DNA of 64,000 nucleotides from Yponomeuta sedellus (taxonomy: Eukaryota > Arthropoda > Insecta > Lepidoptera > Yponomeutidae). A program made the translations under genes and the position numbers. Numbering within the stretch: the stretch's first letter is position 1; each line of letters starts with the position of its first letter. The stretch is from the NCBI GenBank assembly GCA_934045075.1, contig OW203726.1, forward strand, positions 16,493,988 through 16,557,987, in the 5' to 3' direction. Below the pieces are notes generated by a model that saw only the letters and a program-made list of their open reading frames with translations, made no database searches and was not told the origin of the DNA. Shown in pieces: positions 32,331 through 41,879 of the stretch.

Positions 32331-32950
32331 AAACATTAAGGGTTCCTCGTTGACAGCGGAGCTCTAAAAGGAGAAAATTAGAAGTTTTTTTTTAAATTGA
32401 AACATGGCTGTGTACTTCGTACAATACCAACTCAAGTAGTTCACCATAACTGTACAGCTGTCAGGCAAACGAAAATTGCGTCCATATTCTCGCTCTGCGA
32501 AATCCTCTCACGTGTAAAGAATACTAGAGTTTAATGTTTAATTAGGTGGGAACAAATACGCGGGGCTGAGCAAATGGCCCGCGGTAGAGCCTTTGTGCAG
32601 TGCGCGCGCGAATTATACAACTTCTTCTCTGGACGCGAAGTGCCAACATCAAGTACGCTTTTATACATTTTAATTAGCATACCCGTGCCCCGTACCCAGG
32701 ATTTATGTGAAAGAGACGGCAACATTTGAATTTCACCTACGCGAGGTTAAGAACTCAGAAATAGAGCACTACGAAAATGTTATGCAGAGAGGAACTTCGT
32801 TCAATCGGCAGCACGTAAATACTTGCATTTTAGGTGTCTTTTTTTAAGTTTATCTATTCAGTACAAAACTTAAAAATTTAAAAAACCGCCAAACTGTGGA
32901 GCAGACTGTTAGCGAAGCGCTCTAACTCTACTTTTAATTGATGATATCAA
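32331..32950. other. Non-coding, nothing recognised
   Basis: No repeat landmark and no convincing ORF. A 64-codon minus-strand frame at 32531-32725 has no recognisable domain. Confidence 0.4.
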
Positions 32951-32954
32951 TTCT

Positions 32955-33062
32955 ATCTATGCCCCCACTGCTAGGGCAGGGGTCTCTTCCTGCATCGCAG
33001 GATGGTAAGGCTATACTCCGCCATGGGGGCCAATTCCGGGATGGTGGAGGATTGTAACACTG
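32955..33062 (-). repeat. 5S-like SINE, 3' fragment
   Basis: 'tgcccccactgctagggca', 'gtctcttcctgcatcgcag' and 'gatggtggaggattgtaaca' are in order, then the match stops. Two further 3' fragments lie at about 33335-33400 and 33685-33732. Confidence 0.75.
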
Positions 33063-33334
33063 TTTTTATAATTTCTTATGTATTAAACCTTATTATTATA
33101 CTTAAACACCGTAACAAGGGTTATTTAAATTCACTCACCGTCAGACCATCTGTAAAGAAACCATTGACAAAAATCGCCAAAATACGAGTACTAACGTGAG
33201 TAATGTCACCCGTACAGTTACCGTGTAGAAAACACTCATGCAAAGTTTGCATAAGTGTTTCCGCTTCATCATCATCACAATCATCACGATCATCAAAATC
33301 CGTTGGTGTCAGTCCATAACTTTGAGTATACATC

Positions 33335-33400
33335 GTTATCAACCCTTGTATGTCCCCACTGCTGGGGCACGGGTCTCTTCCTGCATCGCAGAAAGGTTAG
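33335..33400 (-). repeat. 5S-like SINE, 3' fragment
   Basis: 'cgttatcaacccttgtatg', 'ccccactgctggggcac' and 'cttcctgcatcgcag' are cut by repeat X at about 33400. The rest of the SINE ('ctccaccacgggggccaag') reappears at 33685 after repeat X, so repeat X inserted into the SINE. Confidence 0.7.
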
Positions 33401-33404
33401 TCTG

Positions 33405-33683
33405 GAACGTTGGGTAACTTTTATAATAATAAATAAACTCTGGAACGACTTTAGGTGTGGTTTTATTTGTAGAATTGTATGATATTTTAATAAAACAGAA
33501 AAACTGGATAAAAACGGATAAGCAGGTAAAAAGTCAGATCTGGTCAAAGGGTAAAGTAGTAGTGGTGAAAAATGAGTGAAATCGAAGAATGTGTGACGTA
33601 CATAATTTAAATATTTGAAAATGATAGATGGAAAGAGAAATAAAAATGGTGTGAAGAGGTTTGCACCGTTACAAGTCTACTAG
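33405..33683 (+). repeat. Dispersed repeat X, inserted in a 5S-like SINE
   Basis: 'ctctggaacgactttaggtg', 'aaaaactggataaaaacgg', 'gtcagatctggtcaaaggg', 'gatagatggaaagagaaat' and 'gaagaggtttgcaccgttac'. It is flanked by 'aaaggttagtctg' at about 33392 and 'gaaaggttagtctgccat' at about 33682, a candidate target-site duplication of at least 12 bp ('aaaggttagtct'). Confidence 0.75.
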
Positions 33684-33779
33684 AAAGGTTAGTCTGCCAT
33701 ACTCCACCACGGGGGCCAAGTCCGGGTTGGTATACATAACTTTACTTAACATACATAACTTTGTATCACATAAACTCAC

Positions 33780-33905
33780 GCCTGTATCACGACATTCGCA
33801 AAGAGGTGGGCAGTGACTGGAAGAGGAGAGCCGAAGATCAGGCTTAATAGCGTGTCTAGGGAGAGGCCTATGTCCAGTAGTGGACTGACCCCGACTGATA
33901 CTTCA
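33780..33905 (+). pseudogene. Non-LTR RT C-terminal fragment
   Basis: One frame reads IRKEVGSDWKRRAEDQA, then stops, then GEAYVQ and WTDPD. It has the same ending as 2637-2914 with inactivating stops. Confidence 0.6.
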
Positions 33906-34004
33906 CCTTTACAAATTAATTAAGTAATTTTTGCCGAGGGTAAACTAACAGTTAATGCTTTCAAAAAGACGCCTGTCACCTCAGTCGTCCGAGCCCATGG
34001 CACC

Positions 34005-34135
34005 TGAAAAAGTGCCGAAACGTCGGAAAATTGTAAAAATGTAATAAACGAGTGGAATAAAAACAGTTTTAATTATGTCTAACGCTCGTGTTAACCTTAG
34101 AGATACTACACCTTGTAGTGTTGTATAACTTTTAT
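34005..34135. repeat. Single arm of the 51841-52043 palindrome family
   Basis: 'cacctgaaaaagtgccgaaa', 'cggaaaattgtaaaaatgta', 'aaacagttttaattatgtct' and 'cgctcgtgttaacctta' match the right arm and right flank of the 51841-52043 foldback. No left arm is present here. Confidence 0.75.
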
Positions 34136-34209
34136 GAATAATAAAACTGGATCGGCTTCAACCTCGTGCTTTATTTATACTTTTTTTTAAACTTCTTTAT
34201 TTATCTATC

Positions 34210-34396
34210 TCTATAATATAAAAATTAATCGCTGAATGTGTTGGTAAGCGCAAATCTCGAGAGCAGCTGAATCGATTTCGCTAATTCTTTTTTAGAATAT
34301 TCCTTGAAGTACGAGGATGGTTTTTACGGAGGGAAGAATAAAAAATAAATTAAAGAATCGACTGTTAGGCGGTACGAAGTTCGCTGGGTCAGCTAG
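34210..34396 (+). mobile_element. Short non-autonomous Helitron, complete
   Basis: It runs from TCTATAATATAAAAATTAAT at 34210 to 'gctgggtcagCTAG' at 34396. It is 187 bp, the same length as 10640-10826. Confidence 0.8.
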
Positions 34397-34397
34397 T

Positions 34398-34665
34398 AAA
34401 TAATAAAACTGGAACGACTTCAAAATAACTTTATTTATACTGTCTTATTTATTTTATTTATAATAAAAACAGAAAACTGAATAAAAACGGAATAAGCAGG
34501 TAAAAATAGTCAGGTCTAGTCAAGGTGTAAAGTAGTAATGCTAAAAATGAGGGAAATCTCAAAAAATGGGTGAGGTAAATTTAAATTTTTAAAAATGATA
34601 GACAGAAAAAGAAATATAAATAAATGGTGTAAAGAGGTTTGCACCATTACAACCTGTATCCTAGA
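34398..34665 (+). repeat. Dispersed repeat X
   Basis: 'aataataaaactggaacgac', 'aaaactgaataaaaacgga', 'gtcaggtctagtcaagg' and 'aaagaggtttgcaccattac'. A piece of the same 5' end ('gaataataaaactggatcgg') also lies at 34135, on the other side of the Helitron. Confidence 0.7.
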
Positions 34666-35147
34666 GGGGTAGGCAAAGACGTGGACCGCGTTTCATGAAG
34701 CTACAATTAATAGTTTATTGTAAAAATCTATGCGAGAACATATACATTTCGTGGCCGGGTACAATTAATCTTGCTACTTGTTCGATTATGCAATGTACAT
34801 CGAATTTTCATAGTAAGCCACGAATGGTAGATTTAGGAAATAGGGCCCAGGGGTGCCCCTGTAATAAATTTATATTATGTAGGTCAGGTATAGGTAGACT
34901 CCTAAATTAGTTCCAACTTTCCTGTAATAACAGTACATTATTGCAAAGGCAGCGAAATAGGCAATTGCAGGTCGAGTATGAGTTTTACACTTTGTGCCGA
35001 AAGTTAAACGCATCTGTGGCTATACAGCCACGAGAACGCAATGTGTTCTAAATTCAAACAGCACACCGTTTCATACAACATTGCCGGTGCGCTCTTCGTT
35101 CCAAATTCAAAGAATGCGCCGGGAAGTGATTTTGTTTTTTCAGTCTA
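34666..35147. other. Non-coding; pre-insertion flank of the LINE
   Basis: 'atcctagaggggtaggcaaa' at the start belongs to a short repeat also seen near 920, 13855, 31965, 49525 and 54350 ('gggatacaggcgtgag' type). The rest shows nothing recognisable. Confidence 0.45.
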
Positions 35148-35163
35148 CTTAAATATGATACTT
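35148..35163. repeat. Target-site duplication, left copy
   Basis: CTTAAATATGATACTT, identical to 40716-40731. The last two T are shared with the poly(T) run, so the duplication could be 14-16 bp. Confidence 0.9.
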
Positions 35164-35213
35164 TTTTTTTTTTTTTTATTTCGTCCCGCAAGGAACCGGC
35201 TAAGGTCTTAGAC

Positions 35214-35440
35214 CATGCTGCCACGTCTTTGGTTTTTGTTCTTCATTATGAGTTTTTGGGAGGTTAGTCTTCAGTATAATATATTTTTCATGCTGCCATG
35301 TCTTTGGTTTCTATTCTTCATTATGAATTTTTGGGAAGTTAAAGTCTTCAGTAATATATTTTTCATGCTGCCACGTCTTTGGTTTCTGTTCTTCATTATG
35401 AATTTTTGGGAGGTTAAAGTCTTCAGTAATATATTATCGT
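35214..35440 (-). repeat. 75-bp tandem repeat in the LINE 3' UTR, three units
   Basis: 'catgctgccacgtctttgg' (or 'catgtctttgg') begins at 35214, 35289 and 35364. Units differ by few substitutions. An 81-codon plus-strand open frame (repeating LWFLFFIMNFWEV) arises from the 75-bp period and is antisense to the element, so it is not a gene. Tandem repeats in 3' UTRs of non-LTR elements can be part of the RT recognition region. Confidence 0.9.
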
Positions 35441-35718
35441 CTTCAGTTTTAATTATATAAAATGTCCAATCCAATTTTAGTAAAATCCGTGTAATTTTAC
35501 GTCGTGTCCGTCGAATTAGTCAATCCGTGATTTTAAGTCAATTAAGGCAACACATACTCTTTTCTTTTTTGGTCGAAATCGAAACGTCAAAACAAACAAA
35601 CCAAAAATATGACATAACCTTACAAATTCTAAATATTATGTACAAGTCCATTTAGAAAATATTTTACACGGCTAAAAGTCGTATTCGAGTATTAAACAAA
35701 ATCAATATACAAGAAAAA

Positions 35719-38700
35719 CTAAATCTGTCCTACAGTGTTAATTATGAATCTGAACAAAGACAAAAATGTGGAAGTATTTACAAGAAGAGCCTGAATGGAG
35801 CGCGGCACTGACTCTGGACTGCTATAGATTTCAATCAGCTCATCCATTAGCACAAGGCGCTGGATGCCAAAGGATGGGCATTCGAAGAATAGATGATGTA
35901 AGGATTGCTCAGTTTGGGAGCTGCAATGGTCACAGAACGGACTCTGAACCATTTTTAACCGGAACAGATGATAGTTTAGATTACAATGACCAAAACGAAG
36001 CCTTGAAATAGTAGTGTAATATTTCCTATGAATGTAAGTATTGTTTTTACAAAACCAGGGCATGCTACCAATGGGAACATTAAATGTAGCATACCATAAG
36101 CCTTTATTTTCAGCTTGAACTGTGTAGTTCCAGTGTCTTTTCCAGATATCTATAGATCTTTTCTTTAGAAGATAGATTACATCTGTCCAGGGAACAGAAA
36201 CATTAAGATTATAGCTGGAGTCAGGAATAGTATCTGCATTATTTGTAATTGCTGTAGCCAAAAAATCAGCCCTTTCATTTCCTGCTACACCAACATGTGA
36301 AGGAACCCACACAAATGAAACATCTATGTTATGAATAAGAAACAAATCTAACCACTCCTGCTTGATTAAAGAAATTAAATAATTTGTATTAGCTTTGAAT
36401 CTATTATTTTTGAGATTTTCCAGAACACTCATACTATCACTGACAATTACATATTTATAACATCCATCACTTTTATTATTGATATTTTTTAGGGCTGCTA
36501 GTATAGCCACGGCTTCTGCTGTGAATATACTAATGTTTGAATTTATTTTATGACCAGTGCCTAAATTTAAAAAGCCATCAAAGAAAGCAAACGAGACAGC
36601 ATTATCAGTTTTGAACCCATCAGTATAGAGGAATCTACAATCATCAGTGAACTCTGAAAGTTTGTTGTACACATCTTGTTTGGTGCATAGATTGTGATCA
36701 ATTATTATATTTATTGCAGGAAATTTACTAAGAAAATTTCCCTGATAACAAGGAAGGAGAGGGGATTTATAAATCTGTAATGTTTCCAGAAAATTAATGT
36801 ACTGAGCAAAGCCCTGAAGGATATAAAGAGAATTTGGAGGAGAATTCATCAAGCTCAGCAATAGGTAATTATTTCTCTTACTATATAATTTTAATAAAAA
36901 TCTTTCTTTCAGATAAGTAAATCTAATAGCTAATGGAGGGAGTTTGCACTCCACCTGCATTACATTTATAGGAGTACTTTTAAATGCTCCTGTGATGAGT
37001 CTCAAGTTTTTATTTTGAATTTTATCCAAGGCATTCACCAATCTACTGTCACCACCAAAACAAAGAAAACCATATTCAAAATGACTACGAACCAATGATT
37101 TGTACAGAAGTAACAATATTTTCGGATCTGCTCCCCACGAAATCCTGCACAAAGATTTCAAAATATTATGGGCCTTATTGGCTCTTAAACTTAGCAATTC
37201 AACATATTTTTTCCAAGACATATTGTGAGTAAAGATAATACCTAAAAACTTAGCCTCTTGAGAAACAGGAATGGGGACTTTGTTGTAAAATACAGAAGGA
37301 ATATTATTGCTAGCTTTACCAAATACAACCACTTTAGATTTTAATGCATTTATATCAAGATTCAGATAGGTGAAGTATGTAGACAACCCTTTTAAAGATT
37401 TGTTAAGAATTTCACTGATGTTTTTTAATTTTTTTCCAGATGCATAAACAACCAAGTCGTCAGCAAATTGAAGATTTTTGACTTCAGAACCCAAAATGAG
37501 ATTTAAACGGCGGATATATAAGAGGAAAATTAATGGAGAAAGTATTCCGCCTTGACAAACACCAACAGAAGCGAATCGTGGACCATAAAGATTACCATTA
37601 TATTTTACATAGACTTCCCTCTCAGTAAGAAAATTATGAATCCAATTAACAATTTTATTTGGGATCCCGATGGAAAGTAACTCAACACAAAGAATGTCGA
37701 CATTGACACTATTAAATGCTCCAGACACATCAAAAAACACCGACATCAAATAATATTTTTTATTTAAACTATTTTGTATGTCAAGCTGCAGCTGACAGAT
37801 GCTTTCACGAGCTGATGTTCCTCTTCGAAAGCCAAATTGATTAGAAGGTAAAATACTATTTTGTTCTACATAAAATTCCAACCTTTGTTTTATCAGTTGT
37901 TCAAAAACTTTGCCTATGCAAGATGTCAAAGCAATAGGACGGTAGGAATCTGGATTTGATCGAGGCTTATCTGGCTTTAATATGGGCACTAAACAATCGG
38001 ACTTCCATGAGTGGGGAATCTCGTTGCTCAACCATAGGTTATTTAATATTTCAAGCAAAATCTGTAAGCTATTTTTACTAAGCCTTTTTAACATTATATA
38101 AGGAATACCATCCAGACCAAATGCGCCATCTTTTCTCGAGAGAATAGCTGATATTAATTCTTCAATTGAGAAAGATTTTATCATAAAATTATTTACAGGA
38201 TTTGTTTCACTGTCCGGGGAAAATTTTGGTTTATTATTTACATGGTCGGGTGTATACTTTTGCAAAAAATCTTGTATCCAACTATCATTGTCATTATTAA
38301 AAGAGTAAGTTTTGTTGAATTTACGCATACAATTCCAGATTATTGACAGAGGTGTACATCGATTGAAGGAGCTACACAGTTCAATCCAGCTATTAGATCT
38401 TTCCATTTTTAACAAAAGTTTTTTATGTGCTTGTAATTTTTTAAATTCAATGTAAGATTGATCTGAAGGATTATTTTTAAAGTTAATATAGGCAAGTTTG
38501 GAATTTTCTACAGCTTCTGAACATTTTTTATTCCACCAAGGAAGAGAGAGCTTCTTGCGTATCAGTCTACGACGAGAGTTGATAGCACCAAAAGAAGAAG
38601 AAACAGAATTACGATTTGTAAGAGAGTCATTAACTACATTATGCAATATGTTACAAAAACTGTTATATGCTGTCAACGGAGTGTAATTTTCAACCTGAAA

Positions 38701-39489
38701 ATCAGACAGTTGTGTGTCTACATATTGTTCATATAATGTCCAATTGATCATTTTAAAGTTAGGATAGATGGGCAAAGGATTAGCACCATTGCTGTTTACA
38801 AGACCATCATCATTAATACTATTATTTACAAAAACCTTAATAATTACAGGAAGATGGTAGCTGCCAAGAGGATCATTATGTACAGACCAATCGCAAGACA
38901 GAGCCAGTGATGGGGAAGCCAGTGATAAATCCAAAGCATTGGGACGCCATGTCAAGGAGCCCACAGTAGTAACCTCGCCGGAATTCAAAACAACCAAATT
39001 TTTTTCATCAATAATTTCCAAAATATCTCTTCCTCTAGGATTAATAGAATGGCACCCCCACAAAGTATGGTGTGCATTAAAATCACCTGCAAATAACATT
39101 GGTTCGGGTATTGACTCTATTATTGACTGAAATTTAAGTTTATCAAAAGATGGGACACAGTTTGTAGGACAGTAAAAACTTACAATACTCATTTCTTTAT
39201 TATTTACAGATATCCTTACACAAATGTTTTGTAAGGAGTTGTCCGAATATGTATTAATTTTTTTATAATTTAAACTATTATGTATTAAAATTGCTACACC
39301 ATTATGTTTATTACCAATATCGTTTCTTTCTATTCGATATCCTTTTATGTTAAAATCTTTAATAGGAGTTAGCCAAGTCTCTGATATTATTGCTACATGT
39401 ATATCGTTTTCATAAAGAAATTGTGTTAATAGAAATTTATTGCTAATAATACTCTGGGAGTTCCACTGCATAATATTAAGTTGATCCAT
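35719..39489 (-). CDS. LINE ORF2: endonuclease / reverse transcriptase / RNase H
   Basis: It has 1256 residues with no break. Residues 1-225 are an APE-type endonuclease that nicks the target DNA: QWNSQS near 8, SETWL near 36, GDFNAHH near 132, and SYHLP near 207, where an Asp normally precedes the His but Tyr stands here. Residues about 450-740 are the reverse transcriptase: PDSYRPIAL, FGFRRGTS, FFDVSGAFNSV and the catalytic FADDLVVY near 675. Residues about 950-1075 are RNase H with the four acidic positions in YTDG, TAEAVA, VSDSMS and GNERADF. A C-terminal CDHC...HHLFFEC zinc motif starts near 1184. The start ATG overlaps the end of ORF1 by 14 nt (ATGGATCAACTTAA), so translation by termination-reinitiation is likely. 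It acts in cis on the element RNA. It belongs to the I group by domain order; the exact family needs a search. Confidence 0.95.
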   Translation of the reverse strand: MDQLNIMQWNSQSIISNKFLLTQFLYENDIHVAIISETWLTPIKDFNIKGYRIERNDIGNKHNGVAILIHNSLNYKKINTYSDNSLQNICVRISVNNKEMSIVSFYCPTNCVPSFDKLKFQSIIESIPEPMLFAGDFNAHHTLWGCHSINPRGRDILEIIDEKNLVVLNSGEVTTVGSLTWRPNALDLSLASPSLALSCDWSVHNDPLGSYHLPVIIKVFVNNSINDDGLVNSNGANPLPIYPNFKMINWTLYEQYVDTQLSDFQVENYTPLTAYNSFCNILHNVVNDSLTNRNSVSSSFGAINSRRRLIRKKLSLPWWNKKCSEAVENSKLAYINFKNNPSDQSYIEFKKLQAHKKLLLKMERSNSWIELCSSFNRCTPLSIIWNCMRKFNKTYSFNNDNDSWIQDFLQKYTPDHVNNKPKFSPDSETNPVNNFMIKSFSIEELISAILSRKDGAFGLDGIPYIMLKRLSKNSLQILLEILNNLWLSNEIPHSWKSDCLVPILKPDKPRSNPDSYRPIALTSCIGKVFEQLIKQRLEFYVEQNSILPSNQFGFRRGTSARESICQLQLDIQNSLNKKYYLMSVFFDVSGAFNSVNVDILCVELLSIGIPNKIVNWIHNFLTEREVYVKYNGNLYGPRFASVGVCQGGILSPLIFLLYIRRLNLILGSEVKNLQFADDLVVYASGKKLKNISEILNKSLKGLSTYFTYLNLDINALKSKVVVFGKASNNIPSVFYNKVPIPVSQEAKFLGIIFTHNMSWKKYVELLSLRANKAHNILKSLCRISWGADPKILLLLYKSLVRSHFEYGFLCFGGDSRLVNALDKIQNKNLRLITGAFKSTPINVMQVECKLPPLAIRFTYLKERFLLKLYSKRNNYLLLSLMNSPPNSLYILQGFAQYINFLETLQIYKSPLLPCYQGNFLSKFPAINIIIDHNLCTKQDVYNKLSEFTDDCRFLYTDGFKTDNAVSFAFFDGFLNLGTGHKINSNISIFTAEAVAILAALKNINNKSDGCYKYVIVSDSMSVLENLKNNRFKANTNYLISLIKQEWLDLFLIHNIDVSFVWVPSHVGVAGNERADFLATAITNNADTIPDSSYNLNVSVPWTDVIYLLKKRSIDIWKRHWNYTVQAENKGLWYATFNVPIGSMPWFCKNNTYIHRKYYTTISRLRFGHCNLNYHLFRLKMVQSPFCDHCSSQTEQSLHHLFFECPSFGIQRLVLMDELIEIYSSPESVPRSIQALLVNTSTFLSLFRFIINTVGQI

Positions 39490-40570
39490 TGTTAGAAGAA
39501 GTGGTATTTCTTACAGTTTGTGCTAAGATTTCTTTTATTGATGTAGAGTTGATTGGGGTGTTTTTCTGATTTGTAACTATTTTTGTAATTGCTTGAATGA
39601 GTATGTTCATGAAAAAATCTGATTTCGTTAAATTTTGAATTTGTGTTTCGATGTTCGATTTTGTTAATTGGGGGAAAGAGTTTTCACTGAATAAATCTGA
39701 GTATGTGACGGCCCTTGACTTAATTTTGTTTTCCTCTATTTTCAATTTTTTTTGTGGACATGTGTTAGAGATAGCTATGTGATTGCCTCCGCAGTTGCAG
39801 CATTTCGCGTTTTTAGGATCCTCTTTACATGTTTTAAAATGGTGATTTTCTGTGCAGATCGAGCACACAACCGAATTTCGGCAGTATTTGGCAATGTGGC
39901 CAAACTTCATGCACTGAAGACATTGCTTTACTGGTGGTATATAAGCGCTTACCTCGTGTCTCCAAGAATCGAGATAGACGTACTGAGGCAATTCAGTGGA
40001 TGCAAAAGTTACCGCGACTGGCTGAGTGGGAAGATGTGACACGTCGCCGTCGTCACTCCGCACCCGACGCATGAAACGTCTCACTTGAATTACATTTCGA
40101 GAGCTGCCAATCAACGAGAAGATTTGTTTGTTGGAAAGGTCAGTAGGGACTGAGGTAAGAACCCCAGTCGCTTCAGTGTCGCTAGCCGGTATAGTGGCCT
40201 TCAGGTCTAGTTCGTCGAGTAATTTTTTATTCTGCATAAACACATTTGCATTGTTTGACAAATCGAACGTAATGCCAATCTTGAATTTATTTACTGACTT
40301 CAGATGTAGAATGCCAGTGACGCAGAATTTGCGTATGGCATGGGAGAGAGCTAGCCTGTCTTTGTCGGAAAACGGTTTTTCATTTTCGTGTGACACGAAC
40401 ACTATGTATTCCGATTTTTTACTGTTTTCAGGATACCTCCTAGAGTACCCTGGAACCTTAAAAACATTGTACTTCCTGGAGGAGTCATCATCCGAGTCCG
40501 AAGTGTCCATAGCTGGTGATGATCGCTCGTCAGGGGGATCAGTTTTTTTCCGCTTCTTTCCCGCCCCCAT
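39476..40570 (-). CDS. LINE ORF1: gag-like RNA-binding protein with three CCHC knuckles
   Basis: It has 364 residues. The N-terminus is basic (MGAGKKRKKTDPPDER), a possible nuclear-localisation patch, followed by an acidic Ser/Asp segment. The central region holds an ordered domain (about 80-205) ending in RRFMRRVRSDDGD. Three zinc knuckles lie at about 212-277: CLQCMKFGHIAKYC, CSICTENHHFKTC and CCNCGGNHIAISNTC. The Asn/Thr-rich C-terminus ends NNGST. Such ORF1 proteins coat the element RNA and carry it as a ribonucleoprotein to the nucleus. The ATG at 40570 is the first in the frame and leaves a 5' UTR of about 145 bp. It overlaps ORF2 by 14 nt. It is intact, as ORF2 is. Confidence 0.92.
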   Translation of the reverse strand: MGAGKKRKKTDPPDERSSPAMDTSDSDDDSSRKYNVFKVPGYSRRYPENSKKSEYIVFVSHENEKPFSDKDRLALSHAIRKFCVTGILHLKSVNKFKIGITFDLSNNANVFMQNKKLLDELDLKATIPASDTEATGVLTSVPTDLSNKQIFSLIGSSRNVIQVRRFMRRVRSDDGDVSHLPTQPVAVTFASTELPQYVYLDSWRHEVSAYIPPVKQCLQCMKFGHIAKYCRNSVVCSICTENHHFKTCKEDPKNAKCCNCGGNHIAISNTCPQKKLKIEENKIKSRAVTYSDLFSENSFPQLTKSNIETQIQNLTKSDFFMNILIQAITKIVTNQKNTPINSTSIKEILAQTVRNTTSSNNGST

Positions 40571-40715
40571 CTTCTAATTACAATATGTACAAACTTGTCT
40601 ACCAACTATATGTACAATTCACTTTGTATTTACAGAGAAATATAAAAGTTATCAATTTATTGAAAATTGTTCAAATTTCGCCGCCTTTACTCATCCAAGG
40701 TTCCCGCGCTTTTTT
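40571..40715 (-). promoter_or_regulatory. LINE 5' UTR, presumed internal promoter region
   Basis: About 145 bp lie between the 5' terminus (next to the TSD) and the ORF1 ATG. I-group and related LINEs carry an internal pol II promoter downstream of the start; that this segment does so is inference. No TATA box is evident, and the 5' end 'gcgcgggaacc' is GC-rich compared with the rest. Confidence 0.45.
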
Positions 40716-40731
40716 CTTAAATATGATACTT
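40716..40731. repeat. Target-site duplication, right copy
   Basis: CTTAAATATGATACTT, identical to 35148-35163, marking the LINE 5' junction. Confidence 0.9.
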
Positions 40732-41385
40732 CGCGTGTTCTTTATTCAAAAGTAAAGATTATTAAAAGTAAGATATTTCCGCGCATGTTTAAAAAAAAAT
40801 TACTTTTTCTCAAACATGCTCGGAAATGTTTGTGTTATTACCATGAAATAAAGCCACAAAGTTTCTCTTTTATGGCTCCCGCCTCACTTTACTGGCCTAA
40901 GCCAGTAAAGTAAGTATGAAAATCCATTACCGTCCGCTGCTCTAACTTTTTAAATTTACTTACTAAAATTAAACTGACCAAGGAAAAATTACATACAGCC
41001 AACCACCTACTAAGTTCTGTAAGCATAGGTACTTGCAAGATTAAAAAAAAACAATCTATGGTATTGGTTTTTGTGCGGTTAAACATGGTGCTCAAATATG
41101 TTAGTGTATTTAAAAAATAAAAAAGGCGGCAAACTAAACTATTATTTCTTAATTAAATAGTAATTATTTTAATATTAATATTTCCTCGCATTGTTTGAGA
41201 AAAGCATTATACAATCCTCGGCCGGAACAGGGATTGCAGGACTCGTTCTAGACGGCCTCGTCTACGACTCGGCCGTCTATCCCAAACACGTCCAGCAATC
41301 CCTTACTTCTCGGCCTCTGCAGTAATGTACTAATATACTGTAAAATCACATTAATTACCATGACGCTTCTATATACATTTTTTTT
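40732..41385. other. Non-coding; hairpin at 40884-40915
   Basis: 'cactttactggc' and 'gccagtaaagt' form a short hairpin. Near 41237-41317 'acagggattgcagga' and 'tccagcaatccctt' form loose inverted arms. No gene is seen. Confidence 0.45.
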
Positions 41386-41387
41386 TA

Positions 41388-41580
41388 CGTAGCCTAAACG
41401 TCCCACTTCAGGGCACAGGCCTTCCCTCAGAGAGAGAAAATTGGCTGGCTGTGGCTAATTTACCACGCATGCCCACCGCGTATTGGCAATTTTAAGCCCT
41501 GAGGTATTTGAACACCTCTGGCACTCAGATTACCTCACGATGGTTTGCTTCACCGTGAGCGAATGGTATTGCTACAAACA
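41388..41580. repeat. SINE-F fragment
   Basis: 'ttttttttacgtagcctaaa', 'cccacttcagggcacaggcc', 'tattggcaattttaagccct', 'ggtatttgaacacctctgg' and 'cctcacgatgg' are in the same order as 172-345. Confidence 0.7.
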
Positions 41581-41879
41581 TAAAACATAAAAAGAAACTA
41601 ATATAGTGACTAGACAAGGGCACACAAGTCTGGGAAATCACTTAAAACCGCAAATGAGTGAAATCCTAAAAAAGACCCAATGTAGAAACCGGTAGTTGTG
41701 AACAATATAATTTTATATATGTGGTGAGTTTCTGTTATATATTACAGTTTATTGAATTCTCTATATTGTCTGAAAAGCTTTCCAACCAGCTCAGCTACGA
41801 ATTATTATTATTTCAGTCTAAAGTTCGAATCACACTGGAGCGGTGGTAGCAGATGTTTAAAAGCTACAAAAATGTTTCA

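Larger units (their letters stand above)
35148..40731 (-). mobile_element. Full-length I-group non-LTR retrotransposon (LINE) with target-site duplication
   Basis: The element lies on the minus strand between two copies of CTTAAATATGATACTT (35148-35163 and 40716-40731), a perfect 16-bp target-site duplication. The minus strand begins near 40715 ('aaaaaagcgcgggaacctt'), has a 5' UTR of about 145 bp, ORF1 (40570-39476), an overlapping ORF2 (39489-35719), a 3' UTR with a 75-bp tandem repeat, and ends in a run of about 16 A (T run at 35162-35177). Its length is about 5.55 kb. Both ORFs are uninterrupted. The combination of CCHC ORF1, APE-type endonuclease, RT and a downstream RNase H fits the I/Nimb/LOA group. 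Intact ORFs and identical TSDs indicate a recent insertion. Confidence 0.92.

Noticed and set aside
35215..35460. 81-codon plus-strand ORF with LWFLFFIMNFWEV repeats
   Set aside because: It is antisense to the LINE 3' UTR and produced by the 75-bp tandem repeat.
40128..40577. 149-codon plus-strand ORF
   Set aside because: It lies wholly antisense to LINE ORF1, whose zinc knuckles identify the real coding strand.
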